From: a bacterium
GTDB lineage: Bacteria; Bacteroidota; Ignavibacteria; Ignavibacteriales; Ignavibacteriaceae
DNA length: 64,000 bases
NCBI GenBank assembly: GCA_016716565.1
Contig: JADJWC010000002.1
Location: 806,001-870,000 of the forward strand
Direction: 5' to 3'
Of the stretch, positions 17,973 to 25,306 are shown one piece after another. A program made the translations under genes and the position numbers. The notes below the pieces were generated by a model, which saw nothing but the letters and a program-made list of their open reading frames with translations, searched no databases and was not told the DNA's origin. How positions within the stretch are numbered: position 1 is the stretch's first letter; each line of letters begins with the position of its first letter.

Positions 17973-18391
17973 AGGTAGCAGTGATCAAAATATGATACTT
18001 TTATAAGTCTGTGATACAAGTACAATAACAGCAAGCCAACAATAAAATCTGTTAGGCAGGAAAAAATTATCATCCACTGTGAACTGATTAAAAGATAATA
18101 GCATAATAAAAATACTGTTGCAATAAATTTGACGATTATCGAAAAGATGATAAGCTGTTTATTCTTGATCAAATCACTTGCTGCCATAGCATAACAAACT
18201 GCCATTGCAATGTGGAATACACCGCCCTGAGTTGAAAAAAATCTGTCGAAAGTTGGTTCGAATCCTAAAAATTCGAAAGCTGAAGATGGCAAAAAAATTA
18301 AGCCTATTCCTACAAGTAAAGAATGAAGAGAAACGAGCCATAAAAAAACTGAAAGCAATTTTTCTGCTTTAAAATCCATACGAAACCCCAT
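17969..18391 (-). CDS. Four-helix membrane protein, function unknown
   Basis: 140 residues with four hydrophobic segments (FLWLVSLHSLLVGIGLIFL, VFHIAMAVCYAMAA, LIIFSIIVKFIATVFLL, MIIFSCLTDFIVGLLLLYLY). No conserved catalytic motif is seen. The length and spacing resemble small DoxX/DUF4345-like membrane proteins, but I cannot assign it firmly. The start ATG has GGAG about 10 bp upstream. Its stop overlaps the start of the SDR gene, indicating a two-gene operon. Confidence 0.6.
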   Translation of the reverse strand: MGFRMDFKAEKLLSVFLWLVSLHSLLVGIGLIFLPSSAFEFLGFEPTFDRFFSTQGGVFHIAMAVCYAMAASDLIKNKQLIIFSIIVKFIATVFLLCYYLLISSQWMIIFSCLTDFIVGLLLLYLYHRLIKVSYFDHCYL

Positions 18392-18589
18392 TTAAATACA
18401 CTCCAAATAAGTCAATAAACAAAATGAATTTCAAGCAAAATATTTTTTTTCGATTTATAACTAATAACTTTTAAGATTACCGAATAATTGAAGTATCAAA
18501 ATATTGCGGAAGGTTGAGTAAGAAATGAACCAGATTTTTGAACTGCAAATGCGCTTTCGGATGTTTGTCTAAATGATATTAATATTGCA

Positions 18590-19144
18590 TCAATTATCCC
18601 AGAAATCCATTTTAGCTTCAAGACTATCGGGAAAATTATTTTGAATTTCTTTTAGTGTTTCTTTAAGTGGTGATTTATCTTTTGTTTTGATATACCTGGC
18701 GAGTTCTCTTTGAATCAATAATTTAGGAAATGAACTATTGTTCTTAAAATCATCAATATCCTGATCGATAATTCTAATTATATCATCATATCTTCCACGG
18801 GGCATAATTGTTTCGGTTAATCCTAATCTTAAAATTATTCTGAATTCCTCAGGCGGAAGATATCCGTTGAAGTGATAAAACGAATTACCGTTATGATCTA
18901 CAAAATAAATTGAAGGCGTCCAGTATGCACCAAAACTTCTTCTTACTTCTCTGTCTTTTATGATATCGAGCTTAAGCGGCACGAACCATTCATTAATATC
19001 TTTCTCAACCTTAGGATCAGGATAGGTTATTGAATAAAGTTTTCTACAACCGCCGCAATTTTCCATTTCGAATTGAAGCAGAATTACTTTGCGGGATTTA
19101 GCCGCTTCTTCTTTTGCCTGCTCAAAGTTATTAAGCCATTCCAT
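18590..19144 (-). CDS. Thioredoxin-fold protein with CGGC motif
   Basis: 184-residue cytoplasmic protein of the thioredoxin superfamily. The active-site motif is CGGC in ENCGGCRKLYS, and the cis-Pro loop is YWTPSIYF. It resembles the single-domain 'thioredoxin-like' proteins related to DUF255 that reduce target disulfides. The segment after residue 115 is an extra helical tail. It is the last gene of a run of redox proteins attached to the arsenic genes. The 119 bp upstream read as coding-like protein in another frame, and a 5-bp tandem repeat (AATGG twice) overlaps the start, so the true N-terminus may once have been longer. Confidence 0.7.
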   Translation of the reverse strand: MEWLNNFEQAKEEAAKSRKVILLQFEMENCGGCRKLYSITYPDPKVEKDINEWFVPLKLDIIKDREVRRSFGAYWTPSIYFVDHNGNSFYHFNGYLPPEEFRIILRLGLTETIMPRGRYDDIIRIIDQDIDDFKNNSSFPKLLIQRELARYIKTKDKSPLKETLKEIQNNFPDSLEAKMDFWDN

Positions 19145-19263
19145 TTTATTTCACCATAAAATTTACTTTCATAATTTTTATCTGTTGTAAAGACTCCTTC
19201 TGCAAGTGCATTTAATGCTTCACTCGTTGCTGCTTCTTTCTTAATTATATTTCTACTATTAAA

Positions 19264-19779
19264 TTATTTTTTATTCTGCAGTAATTCAATAATCAACCTC
19301 TCAAGTTCAATCTCATCACCTTTCATATAACCAAGATGTGTATAAATTATTTTACCTTCTCTGTCAATCAAAACACTATAAGGGATATCAAAAGCGTAAT
19401 AGACACGAGCTGTTTCATTATCAGTATCATACAAAACAGGGAACTTATACTTTTTAGATTTAGCGTAAGGTTTAACTTTTGCAACGGTCTTTTCATCATC
19501 GGTTGCAATTGCTAATAGCATTAAGTCATCATCACTATATTTTTCGAAAAGGAAGGAGAATGACTCTAACTGAGTAACCGCAGATCTGCAGCACGAGGAC
19601 CAAAAACAAATCAAAATAGGGCCAGTTCCAATTAAGGATTTTAGCTCGATAATTTCACTATCAAGATTTTCAAGTTTGAAGTTAGGTGCGTTTCTTCCGA
19701 TACCTGAAAGGTTATGGTTTTGTGCTGATGATATAGTGTTGAGCAAACTAACTACCAGAATTATCTGTAAATATTTCAT
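19264..19779 (-). CDS. TlpA/AhpC-TSA family thioredoxin-like protein, exported
   Basis: 171 residues from the ATG at 19779. The longer frame upstream runs through ccdA in another frame and is not real. Residues 1-19 are a signal peptide ending SSAQ. The domain follows the redoxin pattern: GRNAPNFKLENLD, then the active site FWSSCCRSA, a cis-Pro loop DIPYSVLID, and GKIIYTHLGY. The usual WCxxC is replaced by SCCRSA, so the expected second Cys is missing and the site has adjacent Cys residues instead. It starts 2 bp after the ccdA stop codon, so it probably receives electrons from CcdA in the periplasm. Confidence 0.8.
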   Translation of the reverse strand: MKYLQIILVVSLLNTISSAQNHNLSGIGRNAPNFKLENLDSEIIELKSLIGTGPILICFWSSCCRSAVTQLESFSFLFEKYSDDDLMLLAIATDDEKTVAKVKPYAKSKKYKFPVLYDTDNETARVYYAFDIPYSVLIDREGKIIYTHLGYMKGDEIELERLIIELLQNKK

Positions 19780-19781
19780 TT

Positions 19782-20489
19782 TTATTGTACGGTATATATC
19801 AAATAAATTCCGCCAAGAATTACTAATACACCGCAAATTCTTTTTATCCACAAAATTGTTTTTGAGCCTTCTGACCAATTGAGATATTTCTGAACTTTTC
19901 CGGTTAAAGTGCCCGCACCAACAATAACCGAACAATGGCCTATCCCGAATGCCAGAAGAAAGGTGACAGCAAGTAAATAATTGGTTTGTGCTGTTTGAAA
20001 CACGATACCAAGCACGGGAGCCATATATGCAAAAGTGCAAGGTCCCAATGCTAGGCCGAAAAGCAATCCAAGTATTAACGCAGCTAATACCCCTTTTGTT
20101 TTCGTCCTTCTTAATCCTGCATTGTTCCAATCAAATTTTATTATGTCTAGAAGATAAAGCCCAACTAAAAAGAAAATACCGGCGACAAGATAATTCCCAA
20201 CGCCGCCAATATCTCCCATTAATCTTCCCAGCGACGCTGTAATAATTCCAATCAAGCCAATTGTAATTAATATCCCGACAGAAAATATTAAGGAGATGTT
20301 AAAAGTTCTACCTACTGATATTTTTCCTTGCGAACTTATAAAACCAACAACCAGCGGAATACTTGAAAGATGACAGGGAGAAAGAAGAATTGATAACACT
20401 CCCCATGCAAAAGAAGCAAGTACAGCAAGCCAGACTGAGCCCATCATTGCTTCATAAAGAGCTGTGAATAATCCTTCAAACATTATCAA
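19782..20489 (-). CDS. ccdA: CcdA/DsbD-type transmembrane electron carrier
   Basis: 235-residue inner-membrane protein that carries reducing equivalents from cytoplasmic thioredoxin to periplasmic thioredoxin-like proteins. Six or so hydrophobic helices are visible. The two redox Cys are in the paired Pro-Cys motifs LSPCHLSSIP (helix 1) and ALGPCTFAYMAP (helix 4). It overlaps the upstream thioredoxin gene by 4 bp and is followed by the TlpA-like gene, so the three form one redox relay. Being downstream of the arsenic genes, the relay probably serves arsenate or arsenical redox chemistry or protects against it. That use is inference. Confidence 0.88.
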   Translation of the reverse strand: MIMFEGLFTALYEAMMGSVWLAVLASFAWGVLSILLSPCHLSSIPLVVGFISSQGKISVGRTFNISLIFSVGILITIGLIGIITASLGRLMGDIGGVGNYLVAGIFFLVGLYLLDIIKFDWNNAGLRRTKTKGVLAALILGLLFGLALGPCTFAYMAPVLGIVFQTAQTNYLLAVTFLLAFGIGHCSVIVGAGTLTGKVQKYLNWSEGSKTILWIKRICGVLVILGGIYLIYTVQ

Positions 20490-20860
20490 CCTTTTTTATT
20501 ATTTGGTTTCAATCCTTTCCCTTGCAAAATCTTATCTATCTCTGCTTCCGGATAAAAACCTTCGTGACGGTGAAACTCTTTTCCATTCTCATCAAGGAAA
20601 ACCTGAGTGGGAATTAATTTAATTCCATACTGCTGTGCGTATTTTTTCTGCTCAGCTTTCCAGACATCATAAAAAATAACTTTAATCTGTTCGTCGTATT
20701 TTTCTTCAATTGCTTTCATCACCGGCTGCATCTGCTTGCACGGAATACAGTTAACTGAACCGAGTTCGACGAACGTAACTTTTGGCTTTATATCTTTAGT
20801 TTGAGCAAAGCTCAACAAGGGTAATAATGCAAGAACAATTACCAGAAAAGTTTTTTTCAT
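20486..20860 (-). CDS. Exported thioredoxin
   Basis: 124 residues. An N-terminal signal peptide (FLVIVLALLPLLSFAQ) is followed by a thioredoxin domain with active site CIPC in VNCIPCKQMQPVM and a cis-Pro loop KLIPTQVFLDENG. CIPC differs from the standard CGPC. It overlaps ccdA by 4 bp and starts 1 bp after the stop of the small redox protein at 20862-21101. It is the likely periplasmic partner of CcdA. Confidence 0.85.
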   Translation of the reverse strand: MKKTFLVIVLALLPLLSFAQTKDIKPKVTFVELGSVNCIPCKQMQPVMKAIEEKYDEQIKVIFYDVWKAEQKKYAQQYGIKLIPTQVFLDENGKEFHRHEGFYPEAEIDKILQGKGLKPNNKKG

Positions 20861-20861
20861 T

Positions 20862-21101
20862 TTAATTTCCTTTCAACCACAAAAGTAATTGATCATCTTT
20901 AGGTATGATACCTGTGCTTACTACTTTTTCATTTATAACCAAACCGGGCGTCATCATAATTCCATAATTCATCATTTCGTTTATATCCGTAACTTTCTCT
21001 ACGGATGCATCAATGTTATTTACAGCAACCAGATCTCTTACTTTTGCTTCAAGCGTTTGACATTTCTTACAACCTGTTCCAAGAACTTTAATAGAAATCA
21101 T
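20862..21101 (-). CDS. Small thioredoxin-like 'redox-active disulfide protein 2'
   Basis: 79 residues, cytoplasmic. The active site is CKKC in LGTGCKKCQTLEAKV and the cis-Pro loop is MMTPGLVINEKVVS. This compact thioredoxin-fold family is often coded next to DUF318/ArsP-type permeases like the one at 23521-24897, a pairing I know from general genome context. It could donate electrons to the ArsC thioredoxin-type reductase or help the permease. The start ATG is preceded by GGAGTAAAAA. Confidence 0.85.
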   Translation of the reverse strand: MISIKVLGTGCKKCQTLEAKVRDLVAVNNIDASVEKVTDINEMMNYGIMMTPGLVINEKVVSTGIIPKDDQLLLWLKGN

Positions 21102-21114
21102 TTTTTACTCCAAA

Positions 21115-21777
21115 TTAATTTTTTACTTTTTTAAGATAATCTGTTAAGATTGATAACATTTTTTCTTCATACTCAATTATCTGAAGCACTTTATTGTTGC
21201 CGTCCATTATTACAACAGAAGGTGCAAACAGAGTTTCATATTCAATCTGCAATTCATTATACCAGTACGAATCAACTATCCAGTAATCATATTTGTCATC
21301 ATTATCAGAAATAAATTTCAGCAGATCGACGGTTTGATTTCTGCTCATCTTAAGTGTGCAATAGCAGGACATTGAAGTGCTGAAGAGAAGCAATTTTGTT
21401 TTAGGCGATGAAAAGAATTTTTGCTTTGAAAATTCGTAGAAGATATTTTGAAAGTGAAGATACCAGTCATTGAAAAGTACAAAAGCAGAATCAACTGAAA
21501 TGTTTTTTGATTCAAGTTCAAATTCATTTAAATGATTTTTCAGACTGTCAATTTTTTCCTGACTGGCATCAGGAGATGATTCTGATAATTTAAAACTAAT
21601 ACCGGAAGAAAGAAGCTTTTTAAGTTCAACAAAATCTGATGTAATTAATGAATCACCATCAGAAAGTGATATTAAAATTCTTTCAGCTTCTTTATTAACT
21701 GATTCAAAATACTGAGCATTACATATGCCGTTAATGAATAACAACAGCATAACAGGAAATGTTATTTTTATTAACAT
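21115..21777 (-). CDS. Exported protein, possible degenerate thioredoxin fold
   Basis: 220 residues with a signal peptide (ITFPVMLLLFINGICNAQ). The N-terminal 110 residues are helical and unassigned. The C-terminal part reads like a thioredoxin fold: KTKLLLFSTSMSCYCTLKMS places two Cys (CYC) where an active site would be, and ETLFAPSVVIMDGNNKVLQ looks like the cis-Pro loop and the strands after it. I do not recognise a named family. Its place between ACR3 and the small redox protein supports a redox or arsenic-linked role in the periplasm. Confidence 0.6.
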   Translation of the reverse strand: MLIKITFPVMLLLFINGICNAQYFESVNKEAERILISLSDGDSLITSDFVELKKLLSSGISFKLSESSPDASQEKIDSLKNHLNEFELESKNISVDSAFVLFNDWYLHFQNIFYEFSKQKFFSSPKTKLLLFSTSMSCYCTLKMSRNQTVDLLKFISDNDDKYDYWIVDSYWYNELQIEYETLFAPSVVIMDGNNKVLQIIEYEEKMLSILTDYLKKVKN

Positions 21778-21814
21778 AATCTCCCTTTTGAGACAAATTA
21801 TAATTTGAGCCTAT

Positions 21815-22897
21815 TTATGGACAAATATCAGGAGCTTTAATAGTTCCCGCTTCAACTTTTACAAAATATTTTTTCTGAAAAAATAATGCAACATTAACAA
21901 GAGCAATTAGTGCAGGCACTTCAACTAATGGTCCTATTACAGCAGCAAATGCTTCTCCTGAATTTATTCCGAATACAGCAATCGCAACTGCAATCGCCAG
22001 CTCAAAGTTATTACTTGCGGCAGTAAATGATAACGTTGCTGTCTTGCTGTAATCAGCACCTACTTTTCTTCCCATATAAAATGAGACTAAAAACATAATC
22101 ACAAAGTAAAGGAGAAGCGGGATTGCTATCCTAACAACATCCAGCGGAAGCTGAACGATGTATTCTCCTTTTAATGAGAACATAACAAGTATCGTAAACA
22201 GAAGTGCAATTAAAGTAATCGGACTGATCTTCGGGATGAATTTCTTTTCATACCACTCTTTGCTTTTTAATCTTAGTAAAGTAAACCGGGTTATCATTCC
22301 GGCAATGAATGGAATACCGAGATAGATGAAAACACTTTCGGCAATTTGCCCGATCGTTATATCTACAGCGAAAGTCTGTAATCCCAGGCATGAAGGAAGA
22401 ACAGTTAGGAATACATATGCATAAATTGAAAAGAACAGTACCTGAAAAATCGAATTGAATGCAACGAGTCCTGCTGCATACTCAGTGTCTCCTTTAGCAA
22501 GTTCATTCCATACAATAACCATCGCAATGCAGCGTGCAAGTCCAATCATTATCAGACCAGCCATATATTCAGGATAATCCTGAAGAAAGATTATTGCAAG
22601 AACGAACATCAGTATGGGCCCAACAATCCAGTTTTGAATTAACGATAATCCAAGAACTTTCAAATTTCTGAAAACATCAGGAAGCTCCTCATATTTAACT
22701 TTTGCAAGAGGAGGATACATCATTAATATCAAACCGATTGCGATTGGAATATTGGTTGTGCCTACCTGAAACTGATTCCAGAAATTAACTACTATCGGAA
22801 ATAGATATCCTGAAAAAACTCCGACAAGCATTGCGGCGAAAATCCACAATGTTAAATAGCGATCCAGGAATGAAAGTTTTTTTGTGAGAGTGCTCAT
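21815..22897 (-). CDS. acr3: ACR3-type arsenite efflux permease
   Basis: 360-residue inner-membrane carrier with ten hydrophobic segments that exports arsenite (As(III)). The family signatures are visible: LDRYLTLWIFAAMLVGVFSGY at the N-terminus, GLARCIAMVIVWNELAKGD with the conserved Cys of helix 4, and SFTAASNNFELAIAVAIAVFG with the conserved Glu of helix 9. It lies between arsC and the redox genes on the minus strand, downstream of the ArsR at 24878-25219, which probably controls it. A dispersed repeat separates it from arsC. Confidence 0.93.
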   Translation of the reverse strand: MSTLTKKLSFLDRYLTLWIFAAMLVGVFSGYLFPIVVNFWNQFQVGTTNIPIAIGLILMMYPPLAKVKYEELPDVFRNLKVLGLSLIQNWIVGPILMFVLAIIFLQDYPEYMAGLIMIGLARCIAMVIVWNELAKGDTEYAAGLVAFNSIFQVLFFSIYAYVFLTVLPSCLGLQTFAVDITIGQIAESVFIYLGIPFIAGMITRFTLLRLKSKEWYEKKFIPKISPITLIALLFTILVMFSLKGEYIVQLPLDVVRIAIPLLLYFVIMFLVSFYMGRKVGADYSKTATLSFTAASNNFELAIAVAIAVFGINSGEAFAAVIGPLVEVPALIALVNVALFFQKKYFVKVEAGTIKAPDICP

Positions 22898-22917
22898 AAT
22901 TATTCATAAGGTAATGG

Positions 22918-23010
22918 AACACAGATTTTACTGATGAGACTGACTTGCACGGATTTATATCTATATGAATCCGTTCAATCCGTCTGATCCGTGCTCTTTT
23001 GTGTTTTTAA
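22918..23010. repeat. Imperfect inverted repeat overlapping the arsC 3' end
   Basis: The left half AACACAGATTTTACTGATGAG..CACGGATTT is roughly complementary to the right half AATCCGTTCAATCCGTCTGATCCGTG..TTTGTGTTT. A related sequence lies at 23450-23520. The arsC stop codon (22975) lies inside it, so the last residues of ArsC (QKSTDQTD) come from the repeat. Confidence 0.65.
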
Positions 23011-23424
23011 TTCTTTAAGAAAAAAGTCATAAAAATCTCTTTTGATTTCGTCTCTAACTCTGCGATAGACAAACATTACTTCTTCCTCAGATCCAACTGC
23101 ATCCGCAGGATCGTCAAAGCCAATGTGTAATCTATGCATAACATTTCCCATAAAAACCGGACAGGTTTCTTTAGCATTATCACAGACAGTTATTACGTAA
23201 TCAAAAGATTGTGATAAATATTTTTCGACATCCTCTGCAACACCTTTACTTATATCAATCCCAATTTCCTTCATTGCTTTAACAGCAAACGGATTGACTT
23301 TTTCTGCTGGCTTTGTTCCCGCAGAATAAACCTCAAGATTTTCATCAAACGATTTCAGAAATCCTTCGGCCATTTGGCTGCGGCAAGAGTTTCCGGTACA
23401 GAGTATTAATATTTTTTTCTTCAA
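22975..23424 (-). CDS. arsC: Arsenate reductase, thioredoxin-coupled
   Basis: 149-residue reductase of the low-molecular-weight phosphatase fold. It reduces arsenate to arsenite with thioredoxin. The CX5R phosphate loop is C9-TGNSC-R15 (LCTGNSCRSQMAEG). The redox Cys pair is in VCDNAKETCPVF, matching Cys82 and Cys89 of the S. aureus plasmid enzyme. The product arsenite is exported by the ACR3 carrier downstream, and the nearby thioredoxins can recycle the enzyme. The final eight or so residues are encoded by an inserted repeat and are unlike the family end. Confidence 0.92.
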   Translation of the reverse strand: MKKKILILCTGNSCRSQMAEGFLKSFDENLEVYSAGTKPAEKVNPFAVKAMKEIGIDISKGVAEDVEKYLSQSFDYVITVCDNAKETCPVFMGNVMHRLHIGFDDPADAVGSEEEVMFVYRRVRDEIKRDFYDFFLKELKTQKSTDQTD

Positions 23425-23449
23425 CTATTACCTTTCATAAAAATTAATA

Positions 23450-23520
23450 GAACACAGATTACTCAGATTTAAACTGATCTACGCTGATCTGCAAAACCTG
23501 CGTCATCAGCGTGCTATCCC
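23450..23520. repeat. Dispersed repeat between arsC and the permease gene
   Basis: AACACAGATTACTCAGATTTAAACTGATCTACGC is followed by a partner TGCGTCATCAGCGTGCTATCCC, an imperfect inverted repeat related to 22918-23010. It fills the whole space between the stop of the permease gene and arsC. I see no promoter in it. Confidence 0.55.
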
Positions 23521-24897
23521 TCAAAACAAAGAACCATAAATCAACCCGCTTATTGTTGCCATTACAATTACAAGAGAGACATACACAATCGTTTTTTGTG
23601 TGCCGATGACACTTCTTATCACAAGCATATTTGGAAGAGATAAAGCAGGACCCGCAAGAAGCAAAGCCAGTGCAGGACCTTTTCCCATTCCGCTGTTTAT
23701 TAATCCCTGAACAATCGGTATTTCAGTCAAAGTTGCGAAATACATAAATGCACCGGTTACTGAAGCAAATAGATTTGAGAAAACAGAATTTCCACCGACT
23801 AGTGTTGCAATCCATTCGTTCGGAATGATTCCATTACCGCCGGTTGGTGATCCAAGTAAAAACCCTGCAGCCAGTACTCCAACAGCAAGCAAAGGCATAA
23901 TTTGTTTTGTAAAGCCCCAAGTTTCCTTCATCCATTCATTTGTTTCACCTTCTGAAAGAGACAAGATAATACTAAGTGAAATTACTGCAACCGTGAAAGG
24001 CACAAGTGGTTCTGGATAGATTATATAAGAAATTAAAGTTATTGCAACAGCTGATAGAACGTAGATTACTTTCAGCTTTAAAATAAATATCAGGGAAAAA
24101 ACTAAACCTGCAGCAAAGATTGATGTAATAATCCATTTACTTGCAAACATAAAATACCAGAAGCCTTCCTGTTCACCCGGCTTTCCCCAATTTGCAAAGA
24201 CAAGTATCGCAACCAGAATAAAAAAATGAAGCGAAGTTTGCCACAAAGGTCTGACTTCTTCAACAGCAGGCATAGATAGTTGTGTATCGGATTTTACTTT
24301 TTCTTCTTTTCTATAAATGAATGCCATTATAAGTCCAATTACAACACTGAATAAAACTGCACCAATAATTCTTGCAATTCCAAGTTCAACTCCAAGAATT
24401 CTGGCTGTAAGTATAATTGCGAGAATATTTATTGCAGGACCAGAATAAAGAAAAGCAATTGCAGGACCCAAACCAGCACCACGTTTATGTATTCCTGAAA
24501 ACAAAGGAAGCACCGTGCAGGAACAAACAGCCAGTATCGTTCCTGATACTGAAGCGACAGAATATGCAATCCACTTTTTTGCATTTGCACCAAAATATTT
24601 TATAACAGATGCCTGGCTTACAAAAACTGAAATTACACCAGCAATAAAGAATGCCGGAACAAGACAAAGCAGAACGTGTTCTTGAGCATACCATTTTGCA
24701 AGCGACAATGCAGAATTAACAGACTCTTTAAAGATTGATGAATTAACAGGAAGAAAATAAGCGAGAAGGAACACACTAATTATCAGAATGAGTTTTTTAT
24801 ATTCTCCGCCCCATAAAGAAGCAAAATTTTCCCATTTCGATGTTTCGCTAACTGTCGAACTGTTCGTAAAAAATTTTTTAACGACTGCAGACTTCAT
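23521..24897 (-). CDS. DUF318/ArsP-like permease
   Basis: 458-residue permease of the ArsP/UPF0718 family, with about ten or more hydrophobic helices. The N-terminal half has the family motif AVCSCTVLPLFSGIHKRGAG, with the CSC Cys pair and a following SGPAINILAI. The second half repeats it as LTEIPIVQGLINSGMGKGPALALLLAGPALSLPN. Some members export trivalent methylarsenicals, which would fit the arsM gene in the next operon. Others are of unknown substrate. The gene overlaps the upstream arsR by 20 bp, so it is the first target of that repressor. Confidence 0.82.
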   Translation of the reverse strand: MKSAVVKKFFTNSSTVSETSKWENFASLWGGEYKKLILIISVFLLAYFLPVNSSIFKESVNSALSLAKWYAQEHVLLCLVPAFFIAGVISVFVSQASVIKYFGANAKKWIAYSVASVSGTILAVCSCTVLPLFSGIHKRGAGLGPAIAFLYSGPAINILAIILTARILGVELGIARIIGAVLFSVVIGLIMAFIYRKEEKVKSDTQLSMPAVEEVRPLWQTSLHFFILVAILVFANWGKPGEQEGFWYFMFASKWIITSIFAAGLVFSLIFILKLKVIYVLSAVAITLISYIIYPEPLVPFTVAVISLSIILSLSEGETNEWMKETWGFTKQIMPLLAVGVLAAGFLLGSPTGGNGIIPNEWIATLVGGNSVFSNLFASVTGAFMYFATLTEIPIVQGLINSGMGKGPALALLLAGPALSLPNMLVIRSVIGTQKTIVYVSLVIVMATISGLIYGSLF

Positions 24898-25219
24898 AAC
24901 GATTTACTTTGTGAACTTTCTGCTTATCGCTGATGATAAGCTGATCATCTGCGATCCAGAAATCGAGTGTAGTGATAATAGAAGAAATTCTGTTATCAGA
25001 AGGATGGGGATTTATTTTATAATTAACCCACTTGCCATCTTTTTCCTCAATGATAAAACCAGTTTCTTTAAGAATGCTCAAGTGTTTTGAGACTGTCGAA
25101 GTCGCAAGCTGGAGAACCTCTGTAATTTCGCAGACACACAGAGGTTTAGATTGAAGCATTTTAAGAATTCGCAGCCTGTTTGAGTCCGAGAGTGCTTTGA
25201 ATAACCTTGTTTTGTCCAT
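24878..25219 (-). CDS. arsR: ArsR family repressor (first)
   Basis: 113-residue winged-helix repressor, presumably released from DNA by As(III) or Sb(III). The metal-binding motif is CVC in SKPLCVCEITEVL, in the ELCVCDL position of classical ArsR. The DNA-recognition helix is ATSTVSKHLSILKETGF, and the wing is KDGKWVNYKIN. It is the first gene of the ars permease-arsC-acr3 operon and overlaps the permease by 20 bp. A 16-bp palindrome lies 17 bp upstream of its start. Confidence 0.9.
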   Translation of the reverse strand: MDKTRLFKALSDSNRLRILKMLQSKPLCVCEITEVLQLATSTVSKHLSILKETGFIIEEKDGKWVNYKINPHPSDNRISSIITTLDFWIADDQLIISDKQKVHKVNRYEVCSR

Positions 25220-25235
25220 AACTATGAAAATTCAC

Positions 25236-25251
25236 TTCGTTAACTAACGAA
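25236..25251. promoter_or_regulatory. Candidate ArsR operator for the permease-arsC-acr3 operon
   Basis: Perfect inverted repeat TTCGTTA-AC-TAACGAA, 16 bp, lying 17 bp upstream of the arsR start. Its size and position fit an autoregulatory ArsR site. It differs from the palindrome in front of the second arsR. Confidence 0.6.
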
Positions 25252-25263
25252 ATATATAGTTAT

Positions 25264-25294
25264 AAAAAATGGGATACAAATTTCTCTGTATCCC
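25264..25294 (-). terminator. Intrinsic terminator of arsM
   Basis: Perfect 8-bp stem GGGATACA / TGTATCCC with an 8-base loop. On the minus strand it is followed by ATTTTTTATAA. It lies 12 bp after the arsM stop, separating the arsR2-peptide-arsM operon from the arsR1 operon. Confidence 0.8.
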
Positions 25295-25306
25295 TTCTGA
25301 ATTTAA

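Noticed and set aside
19780..20130. Long N-terminal extension of the TlpA-like protein
   Set aside because: It lies entirely within ccdA in another frame. The signal peptide begins at the ATG at 19779.
25218..25263. Longer palindrome ATAACTAT ... ATAGTTAT around the first ars operator
   Set aside because: Its centre is 3 bp away from that of the inner palindrome and the AT-rich arms are likely by chance. Only the inner 16 bp are kept.
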